Below the pieces are notes generated by a model, which made no database searches, was not told the origin of the DNA, and saw only the letters and a list, made by a program, of their open reading frames with translations. Made by a program: the position numbers and the translations under genes. Positions 1 through 4,173 of a stretch of 5,242 bases of DNA are shown here, piece by piece. The DNA comes from an uncultured Clostridia bacterium (GTDB lineage Bacteria; Bacillota; Clostridia; Oscillospirales; Acutalibacteraceae): NCBI GenBank assembly GCA_946497265.1, contig CAMMKL010000162.1:1-5242 (forward strand), in the 5' to 3' direction. Every line of letters begins with the position of its first letter. Positions within the stretch are counted from its first letter, which is position 1.

Positions 1-796
1 TGTGCGTCAGCCGCACGGCGGAGGAAGTTTTGTTAATATGCTGACCGCCGGCGCGGCTGGAACGGAACACGTCCATTTTAATAACTTCCGGAGCAATCTC
101 TACGCACAGGTCTTCGTTGATTTCCGGCATAACCTCCAAAGAGGCAAAAGAAGTATGGCGGCGGCCGGAAGCGTCAAACGGGGAAACGCGCACCAAACGG
201 TGAACGCCCGATTCCCCCTTTAGGTAACCATAAGCATTTTCACCTTCAATCAAAATGCTGGCGCTTTTTAAGCCGGCTTCTTCACCGTCCAGATAATCCA
301 GCGTTTTGACTTTAAAATCATGGCGTTCCCCCCATCGGCAATACATCCGGTAAAGCATCTCTGCCCAATCCTGAGCTTCCGTCCCGCCGGCGCCCGCGTG
401 AAAGGTTAGAATGGCGTTGTTTTTGTCGTACTCCCCGGTTAGCAGGGTGGCAAGCCGTTGCTTCTCCAGCTCCTTTTGAATAGTATCCCGTTCTCCCTGG
501 GCTTCCGGCAGAAGGGAGAGGTCTTCCTCCTCATCCGCCATATCCACCAAGGCGAGGGCATCTTCATAATTGGCCACAAGCCGTTCATAGGCCTCTACCT
601 TATTTTTTAAGGAACCAGCCCGTTGCAGGATCTCCTGAGATTTTTCCACGTTGTCCCAAAAGCCCGGTTCCGCCTGTTTGAGCTCCAGCTCGGCGATCTC
701 GGTCTTCATTGCATCCAAGCCCAGAGCTTCTCCAAGGCCGTCCAGGTCCGGTTTCAAATCCTGAAGCTGGAGGCGTATCTCTTCAAATTGCAGCAT
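1..796 (-). CDS. prfB: Peptide chain release factor 2 (RF2), N-terminal 265 codons, cut by the window edge
   Basis: RF2 recognises UGA and UAA stop codons in the ribosomal A site and triggers release of the finished protein. Reading leftward from ATG 796-794, the frame is open to the window edge, and about 100 C-terminal residues are missing. Seen: the N-terminal helical domain opening MLQFEEIRLQLQDLKP, a GFWDN segment near residue 46, the block AGAGGTEAQDWAEML, the stop-codon-reading tripeptide SPF at residues 205-207, and the catalytic GGQ at 250-252, whose Gln is the usual PrmC methylation target. These positions match E. coli RF2 numbering. The start is supported by GAGG (810-807), ten bases upstream. 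Many prfB genes need a +1 programmed frameshift at an early in-frame UGA; here the frame runs straight through the equivalent site (LGLDAMK, residues 25-31), so that autoregulation appears absent. An Arg (248) stands where RFs usually have Gly just before AGGQ. RF1 is excluded by SPF in place of its PxT motif. Confidence 0.97.
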   Translation of the reverse strand, partial: MLQFEEIRLQLQDLKPDLDGLGEALGLDAMKTEIAELELKQAEPGFWDNVEKSQEILQRAGSLKNKVEAYERLVANYEDALALVDMADEEEDLSLLPEAQGERDTIQKELEKQRLATLLTGEYDKNNAILTFHAGAGGTEAQDWAEMLYRMYCRWGERHDFKVKTLDYLDGEEAGLKSASILIEGENAYGYLKGESGVHRLVRVSPFDASGRRHTSFASLEVMPEINEDLCVEIAPEVIKMDVFRSSRAGGQHINKTSSAVRLTH

Positions 797-827
797 AATT
801 TCTCAACCTCGTCTTTCATCCAATGGA

Positions 828-870
828 ATTCCTATGCGAATCGGAATTGCCGTTAAGATCGATTCCTATG
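828..870 (-). repeat. Short direct and inverted repeats in the prfB leader
   Basis: The nonamer ATTCCTATG occurs at 828-836 and again at 862-870. Between and overlapping these, GAATCG (838-843) is the reverse complement of CGATTC (860-865), which could form a six-bp stem with a 16-base loop in the prfB leader RNA. The repeats are visible but short, so a regulatory role is only a possibility. Confidence 0.3.
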
Positions 871-886
871 ATCTAACCATCCCTAT

Positions 887-915
887 ATTATAAAAGAGAA
901 GTGAAAAAAAGTAAA
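887..915 (-). promoter_or_regulatory. Sigma-A type promoter for prfB
   Basis: On the minus strand, TTTACT (915-910, four of six matches to TTGACA) is followed after 17 bases by a perfect TATAAT (892-887). Transcription would start near 880, giving a leader of roughly 80 bases before the prfB ATG. The site lies in an AT-rich divergent intergenic region. Assignment is by consensus and spacing only. Confidence 0.65.
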
Positions 916-996
916 GGAATGCCGTATCAAAAAAGGGAAAAAAGAGCAAAATCTAAAACAATATGTTAACCCATCGTAAAACATCTGCGATAATCA

Positions 997-1025
997 TTGC
1001 AGTTTCTTTCAATATTATGTACAAT
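997..1025 (+). promoter_or_regulatory. Candidate promoter for the zinc-ribbon/DUF2628 gene
   Basis: TTGCAG (997-1002, three of six consensus bases) and TACAAT (1020-1025, five of six) are separated by 17 bases, about 40 bases upstream of the ATG at 1068. The -10 element is good and the -35 is poor. It is the best plus-strand candidate in the divergent region, but other AT-rich hexamers nearby could serve. Confidence 0.35.
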
Positions 1026-1067
1026 AAGATTTAATAGAATCGCGTGTTCTTAACTGGAGGAGATTAT

Positions 1068-2111
1068 ATGATCGATTATTCCGGCGTCCCATGTCCGGTA
1101 TGCGGCGAAAAATTTGATGTTTTGGATGATATTGTGGTTTGCCCGGAATGTGGCGCGCCTTACCACCGGGAATGTTACCGCAAGGAAGGGCACTGCGTTT
1201 ATGAAGAAAAGCATGCGGCCCATGAATCCTGGAAACCGCCTGTCCAGGAAAACAGCCGTCAAGAGGAAGCGGCCGGCGCCCAGAGAACCAAGGTTTGTCC
1301 GCGTTGTTCCACCAAAAATTACCCGGACGCGTTGTTCTGCGATAAATGCGGCCTGCCGTTTTCGGCCAATCCTACCGCCTCGCCCTTTGGAGGAGCGGTT
1401 CCGGGGCAAGGGTTCCCGCAAGGAAGCCCGATGGCCGGTATGCCGATGGTTTTTGACCCACTCGGTGGGGTAAGCCCATCGGAGGAATTCGACAAGGGGG
1501 TTACGGCGGGAGAACTTGCCAAATACGTCAAGAACAATACGCCGTATTACCTTCCGGTGTTTAAGCGTATCCGGGACGAAGGCAGGGGAAAATTCAGTTT
1601 TGTCGCTTTTTTGTGTACCGGCGGATGGCTTTTATACCGCAAACAGTACAAGATGGGCATATGGATTACCCTGGCGGTCCTGTTGCTTACCATTGTTTCC
1701 ACCTGCCTGCAAATTTTTTATATTTCCCCTTTGGCAACCGACCTAGCCGGACAGGCCGGTATCAACCTGCAACAGTCGGTGACTTTGGAAGCGCTCATGG
1801 CTTCTGAAGAGTTCCGGCGGGCGGTCGCCGGCTTGGACGGCGGAAGCATCTTCCTGTTGTATCTGCCTTATTTGCTGATGCTGGTCCGTTTCGGCATTAT
1901 GATATTCGTCGGCTTTATGGGGAACAAGCTTTATTACCGGCACTGCATCAATGAGGTGGCGCGTATCAAGGAAGAAGCTTCCAGCGAAGAGGAGTGTACG
2001 CAAACCCTGCAGGCGAAGGGCGGCGTGAACAACACTTTGGCTATGATTCTGTTGGTTGCCTATATCGCTATCACCTATTTGCCTATGGTCTTGTCTATGT
2101 TCATTTGGTAG
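1068..2111 (+). CDS. Membrane protein with RING-like zinc motif, zinc ribbon and DUF2628-type domain
   Basis: A 347-aa protein with no enzymatic motif that I recognise. Seen in order: a cysteine/histidine-rich N-terminus (C9-x2-C12, C25-x2-C28, H33-x2-C36, then H42-C43) that reads as a prokaryotic RING-like finger; a charged linker; a zinc ribbon C77-x2-C80-x10-C91-x2-C94; a Gly/Pro/Met-rich linker (about 96-135); then a membrane part. The stretch from YVKNNTPYYLPVF (153-165) to FSFVAFLCTGGWLLYRKQY (176-194) resembles the DUF2628 family. Hydrophobic segments lie at about 176-190, 196-219, 262-285 and 324-346. A polar, acidic segment follows LYYRHC (288-293). The start at ATG 1068 is chosen because GGAGG (1056-1060) sits seven bases upstream; an in-frame GTG at 1044 precedes that site and is unlikely. 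galU follows on the same strand 117 bases later. Function unknown; the zinc modules would lie on the cytoplasmic side by inference. Confidence 0.9.
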   Translation: MIDYSGVPCPVCGEKFDVLDDIVVCPECGAPYHRECYRKEGHCVYEEKHAAHESWKPPVQENSRQEEAAGAQRTKVCPRCSTKNYPDALFCDKCGLPFSANPTASPFGGAVPGQGFPQGSPMAGMPMVFDPLGGVSPSEEFDKGVTAGELAKYVKNNTPYYLPVFKRIRDEGRGKFSFVAFLCTGGWLLYRKQYKMGIWITLAVLLLTIVSTCLQIFYISPLATDLAGQAGINLQQSVTLEALMASEEFRRAVAGLDGGSIFLLYLPYLLMLVRFGIMIFVGFMGNKLYYRHCINEVARIKEEASSEEECTQTLQAKGGVNNTLAMILLVAYIAITYLPMVLSMFIW

Positions 2112-2132
2112 CCCCGAACTGTAGAAAAAACG

Positions 2133-2196
2133 AAAACAACGCCGCTGACCCGTTGCCTTACGGCAGAACGACATGGTTTTCAGCGGCTTATGTTTT
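2133..2196 (+). terminator. Hairpin-rich spacer, possible terminator or attenuator before galU
   Basis: GCCGCTGA (2141-2148) pairs perfectly with TCAGCGGC (2180-2187). Outside it, AAAACA (2133-2138) can pair with TGTTTT (2191-2196) across a small internal loop. Inside it, a second hairpin is possible (CGTTGCC 2151-2157 with GGCA..ACG 2162-2170, loop TTAC, two-base bulge). The downstream tract TTATGTTTTAT is only moderately T-rich, so this may be a leaky terminator. No convincing promoter is visible between it and galU, which suggests partial read-through. Confidence 0.5.
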
Positions 2197-2228
2197 ATGG
2201 CATGAATGATGAATAGGAGGTTACGGCT

Positions 2229-3098
2229 ATGAAGATCACCAAAGCGGTTATCCCCGCAGCGGGCCTTGGGACCAGGGTCCTGCCTGCGACCAAAGCGATG
2301 CCCAAGGAAATGTATCCTATAGTGGACAAACCGGCAATCCAATATATAGTAGAGGAAGCGGTGGCTTCCGGGATTACCGACATCTTGATCATTACCAACC
2401 GTGGCAAAGGGGTAATCGAAGACCACTTTGACCGTGCTCCTGAATTGGAAGAAAAGCTGCTTTCCGCGCATAAACAGGCGATGTATGAAGAGATTGTCGG
2501 CCTTTCCAGGCTTGCAAATATCTATTTTGTACGTCAAAAGGAAACGAGAGGCCTTGGCCACGCGGTAAACTGCGCCCGTTCGTTTGTAGGCAAGGAGCCG
2601 TTCGCGGTATTGTATGGAGACGATGTGATTATCGGAGAGGACCCGGCCTGTGGCCAGTTGATACGAGCTTTTGACGAATATGGGTTGGGTGTGGCCGGAG
2701 TGAAACAGGTAACACCTCAAGCCATTGCAAAGTATTGTTCCCTCAAGGTGGAACCTTTGCGGGACAACCTTTTTCGCTGTACGGACATGGTTGAAAAACC
2801 CAAGCCGGATCAGGTTATGTCTCTGTATTCCATTCTGGGGCGCTGTGTACTTCCTCCGGAAATTTTCGATATCTTGGACCAGACCCCGCCTGGCGCCGGA
2901 GGAGAAATTCAATTAACCGACGCCATGCGTGTACTGGCCCGCTCGAGCGGGATGGTTGCCGTCGATTTTACGGGCGTCCGTTATGACATGGGAAACAAGC
3001 TGGGCGTGATGCAGGCGGCGGTAGAGGTTGCTTTGCATCACCCTGAAATCGGGGAAGCCTTCCGCCTTTATCTTAAGGGGATCGCCGGTTCTTTATAA
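2229..3098 (+). CDS. galU: UTP-glucose-1-phosphate uridylyltransferase
   Basis: This enzyme makes UDP-glucose and pyrophosphate from UTP and glucose 1-phosphate in the cytoplasm, feeding glycolipid, cell-wall polysaccharide and galactose pathways. The 289-aa length is normal for the bacterial GalU/GtaB family. Seen: the nucleotide-binding signature AAGLGTRVLPATKAMPKEM (10-28), with Gly12, Gly14, Arg16 and Lys26; VRQKETRGLGHAV (101-113), which contacts the uridine in relatives; the metal/sugar-binding GDD (130-132); DMVEKPKP (186-193); GGEIQLTDA (224-232); and RYDMGNKLG (251-259), matching the family's YDxGxKLG element. AGGAGG (2215-2220) lies eight bases before the ATG. The DUF2628-type gene lies 117 bases upstream on the same strand, so cotranscription is possible. 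The minor substitution GRCVLPPEIF (204-213), for the usual GRYVLxPEIF, is not expected to abolish activity. The family call is secure; separation from other nucleotidyltransferases rests on these motifs. Confidence 0.96.
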   Translation: MKITKAVIPAAGLGTRVLPATKAMPKEMYPIVDKPAIQYIVEEAVASGITDILIITNRGKGVIEDHFDRAPELEEKLLSAHKQAMYEEIVGLSRLANIYFVRQKETRGLGHAVNCARSFVGKEPFAVLYGDDVIIGEDPACGQLIRAFDEYGLGVAGVKQVTPQAIAKYCSLKVEPLRDNLFRCTDMVEKPKPDQVMSLYSILGRCVLPPEIFDILDQTPPGAGGEIQLTDAMRVLARSSGMVAVDFTGVRYDMGNKLGVMQAAVEVALHHPEIGEAFRLYLKGIAGSL

Positions 3099-3113
3099 TC
3101 CGGCGCCTATTTT
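3083..3113 (+). terminator. Weak hairpin at the galU stop codon, possible terminator
   Basis: CGCCGG (3083-3088, inside the last galU codons) pairs with CCGGCG (3100-3105) across an 11-base loop holding the stop codon, and is followed by CCTATTTTA. The stem is short and GC-rich, but the T run is poor. It is the only terminator-like element directly behind galU. Confidence 0.4.
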
Positions 3114-3141
3114 ATGAAGTACAAGGAAAGGAAGCGGCAAG

Positions 3142-3158
3142 TTTTTCCTATGGAAAAA
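3142..3158. repeat. Perfect inverted repeat TTTTTCC-TAT-GGAAAAA
   Basis: Seven bases pair perfectly across a three-base loop. GGC (3136-3138) and GCC (3159-3161) can extend the structure past an unpaired AAG. On the minus strand the neighbouring CCTC-TT-GAGG (3169-3160) followed by TTTTT (3158-3154) resembles a small terminator for anything transcribed leftward from about 3420. Either reading is possible; the stem itself is visible. Confidence 0.4.
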
Positions 3159-3185
3159 GCCTCAAGAGGGGCACGCAGGTAAACG

Positions 3186-3422
3186 TTAAATTAATTTTGC
3201 TCTTTCCCGGTAACGATTCCACTTGACCGTGTTTTGCCGCAGTGTCATAGGCGATACGCTTATCTCCGGCTTAAACTCGCGATCCGGAACAAGCTCTCCA
3301 AGCGGAGGGTTACCCTCCTGCCGCTGCCGGCTCCACCAGGCTGAGCGACGCCACATATATCTTATGCTTCACTTTTGTGTGTTGAATCGGGGTGGCTATG
3401 CGTCCCCTCATGGCCTTCCCAT
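3186..3422 (-). pseudogene. Possible broken small gene or dispersed-repeat relic, product unknown
   Basis: On the minus strand a strong AAGGAG (3435-3430) sits seven bases before ATG 3422-3420. That frame ends after four codons at a TGA (3410-3408) overlapping a second ATG (3411-3409) as ATGA. The second frame gives 33 residues beginning MRGRIATPIQHTKVK and stops at TAA 3312-3310. A third frame, open from about 3368, carries ATG 3356 and runs 56 residues to TAA 3188-3186, including GNPPLGELVPDREFKPEISV and LRQNTVKWNRYRERAKLI. Joining the three frames with small indels would give about 78 residues with protein-like composition. The parts read as one gene broken by two frameshifts, but could also be separate spurious frames in a conserved repeat. 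No family recognised. I rate coding origin as plausible, not shown. Confidence 0.3.
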
Positions 3423-3710
3423 CTCAGAGCTCCTTCCGGAAATTAATATAAGAACGGCTTTTGTGTTACTTCCTACTTGCTCTTCTTACTCCAGATTCTG
3501 CTTGTAAGCTGCTGCTAGATGCCGTCATCTAATGTCCTGTGTTATGCAACTTTTCCAGAAGGATAGAGCCTCATTTGGGTTAGTTGGTGTTTGAGAGCTC
3601 AACGATACCCCTTGAAGGCTCTGTCCTTCTACTTCTTTATTCCCTTTTTCTTTTATCCCTGTCCAACTCGTATGGTATCTATAACCCAGCAAAGCATTTC
3701 ACGAAAACAA
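3423..3710. other. Gene-free, structured intergenic stretch upstream of the tRNA
   Basis: No reading frame here has convincing coding features. It contains a minus-strand 20-codon frame (3528-3466, starting MTASSSSLQ, with AGGA upstream), a hairpin TAGATG-CCGT-CATCTA (3516-3531), the large stem at 3557-3630, and a pyrimidine-rich run at about 3631-3665. Together with 3186-3422 it could be one relic or repeat unit, but that is inference. Confidence 0.45.
3557..3630 (+). repeat. 14-bp imperfect inverted repeat forming a stem-loop
   Basis: AGAAGGATAGAGCC (3557-3570) pairs with GGCTCTGTCCTTCT (3617-3630). Read as plus-strand RNA all fourteen positions pair, one as a U-G wobble (3564 with 3623); as minus-strand RNA that position is a C-A mismatch. 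The 46-base loop contains GGGT (3577-3580 region) and ACCC (about 3607), able to pair, around a small TTGA-GAGC-TCAA hairpin. A T-rich tract follows on the plus strand. It could be the 3' end of a noncoding RNA or a mobile-element end. Confidence 0.5.
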
Positions 3711-3739
3711 TTGACAAAATTCAGCCTAACTGCTATAAT
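3711..3739 (+). promoter_or_regulatory. Perfect-consensus sigma-A promoter for the tRNA gene
   Basis: TTGACA (3711-3716) and TATAAT (3734-3739) both match consensus exactly, are separated by 17 bases, and the -10 is preceded by an extended TGC (3731-3733). Initiation near 3746 would leave about ten bases of 5' leader before the tRNA for RNase P to remove. This strength is typical of stable-RNA genes. Confidence 0.92.
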
Positions 3740-3756
3740 ATTTCTTACGCAAAGAA

Positions 3757-3833
3757 GGGCCACTAGCTCAGTTGGTTAGAGCAACCGGCTCATAACCGGT
3801 CGGTCCGGGGTTCGAGTCCCTGATGGCCCACCA
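3757..3833 (+). tRNA. tRNA with anticodon CAU, tRNA-Ile2 (lysidine type) or elongator tRNA-Met
   Basis: A 77-base tRNA with CCA encoded (3831-3833). Acceptor strands are GGGCCAC and ATGGCCC, D stem GCTC/GAGC, anticodon stem ACCGG/CCGGT around loop CTCATAA, variable bases CGGTC, and T arm CGGGG-TTCGAGT-CCCTG. Anticodon CAU is shared by initiator Met, elongator Met and the Ile2 tRNA whose C34 is converted to lysidine by TilS to read AUA. The initiator is excluded because the anticodon stem lacks its three G-C pairs and position 1 pairs. The acceptor pairs C4-G69 and C5-G68, which are TilS determinants in E. coli, and the overall likeness to Bacillus tRNA-Ile2 (CTCATAA loop, A38) favour Ile2, but automatic tools may label it Met. 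The last acceptor pair is a C7-A66 mismatch, which is unusual. Single gene between its own promoter and terminator. Confidence 0.97.
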
Positions 3834-3838
3834 GCATT

Positions 3839-3880
3839 AACCGCATCCATCGGCATTGTTCGTCGATGGATGCGGTTTTT
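3839..3880 (+). terminator. Strong intrinsic terminator of the tRNA gene
   Basis: CCGCATCCATCG (3841-3852) pairs perfectly with CGATGGATGCGG (3864-3875) across an 11-base loop. AA (3839-3840) with TT (3876-3877) can extend the stem to 14 bp, and TTTTT (3876-3880) follows. It begins six bases after the CCA end. Confidence 0.95.
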
Positions 3881-3902
3881 ATTAGCGCCGATGGTAAAAA
3901 AA

Positions 3903-3913
3903 CAGTTCAACTG
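3903..3913. repeat. 11-base palindrome CAGTTCAACTG
   Basis: CAGTT and AACTG are perfect reverse complements around a central C. The core GTTCAAC recurs in a second palindrome at 4117-4127. It lies between two A-runs in gene-free DNA, and could be a protein-binding site or chance. Confidence 0.35.
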
Positions 3914-3946
3914 AGGGTAGAAAAAAAACAACTTTCGTAAAGGAAT

Positions 3947-3972
3947 CAGCATCCAGCATAGACCGGATGCTG
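3947..3972. repeat. Inverted repeat CAGCATCC / GGATGCTG
   Basis: CAGCATCC (3947-3954) pairs perfectly with GGATGCTG (3965-3972) across ten bases. Six A follow on the plus strand, so read leftward the T run precedes the stem and only ATTCCTTT follows it. That is a poor terminator in either direction, though it may contribute to ending the leftward ku-ligase transcript. It shares GCATCC/GGATGC with the tRNA terminator stem. Confidence 0.45.
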
Positions 3973-3996
3973 AAAAAACAAGTTGGCGATGAAGAG

Positions 3997-4107
3997 ACAG
4001 GCCGTGTAGTGCCGGTAGCTCCCTAATAGGGGGCTCCAGTGTGAAAATGAGATTGATAATTCGTTCATTGCTCCCTTTAGGGAACTACCACAAGCAATAG
4101 GGCCTGT
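3997..4107. repeat. Nested inverted-repeat element, possible MITE or structured RNA
   Basis: Three stems are nested: ACAGGCC (3997-4003) with GGCCTGT (4101-4107); GGTAGCTCCCTAA (4014-4026) with TTAGGGAACTACC (4077-4089), twelve of thirteen paired; and AATGA (4046-4050) with TCATT (4065-4069). Each arm of the middle stem can instead fold locally: AGCTCCC-TAATA-GGGGGCT (4017-4035) and TCCC-TTTA-GGGA (4072-4083). No reading frame of note lies inside. It sits downstream of the ligase on the opposite side from its promoter, so it could be a 3' structure, a small insertion with terminal inverted repeats, or an independent RNA. Confidence 0.5.
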
Positions 4108-4116
4108 TCAAACCAC

Positions 4117-4127
4117 CCGTTCAACGG
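4117..4127. repeat. 11-base palindrome CCGTTCAACGG
   Basis: CCGTT and AACGG are perfect reverse complements around a central C, with the same GTTCAAC core as 3903-3913, 214 bases away. A third GTTCAA without symmetry lies at 4106-4111. Possible operator or recombination sites; no direct support. Confidence 0.35.
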
Positions 4128-4173
4128 CTGGCTTTGATTTTTGTTCGGTAAATATTCCTAAAAGAAGGCTTCT

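Noticed and set aside
2..223. Plus-strand open frame over prfB (and another at 623-856)
   Set aside because: Both lie antisense to prfB, whose minus-strand frame carries SPF and GGQ at the expected positions.
754..819. Possible prfB frameshift cassette: upstream ATG 819 running 21 codons to TGA 756-754
   Set aside because: Joining it to the prfB frame would need a -1 shift, not the known +1, and there is no CUU-UGA slip site. The ATG at 796 has its own ribosome site and matches the usual RF2 N-terminus.
1044..1067. GTG start at 1044 for the zinc-ribbon gene
   Set aside because: It would place the GGAGG ribosome site inside the coding sequence, and no ribosome site lies before 1044. ATG 1068 is well spaced from GGAGG.
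1743..2912. 389-aa minus-strand open frame
   Set aside because: It is antisense to the zinc-ribbon gene and galU, both of which have ribosome sites and recognisable motifs. No ribosome site or family motif was seen for this frame; it is a shadow of codon bias.
3223..3507. 94-aa plus-strand open frame, Ser/Cys/Arg-rich
   Set aside because: No ribosome site or recognisable family, and its composition looks like the antisense of the minus-strand relic frames, which read more like protein.
3466..3528. 20-residue minus-strand frame MTASSSSLQ...
   Set aside because: Too short to call as a gene, and it starts inside a hairpin (3516-3531). Kept only as a possible part of the neighbouring relic.
3584..3779. 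Plus-strand open frames of about 60 aa running into the tRNA
   Set aside because: They cover a perfect promoter and enter the tRNA gene, and the composition is low-complexity from pyrimidine-rich DNA.
3757..3833. Initiator tRNA-fMet
   Set aside because: The anticodon stem is ACCGG/CCGGT without the three consecutive G-C pairs next to the loop, and the first acceptor base is paired.
3099..4173. CRISPR array, T-box, or well-known riboswitch in the gene-free regions
   Set aside because: No regularly spaced repeats were found, and I could not match T-box, SAM, TPP, THF or cobalamin consensus elements on either strand by eye. A covariance-model scan would be decisive.
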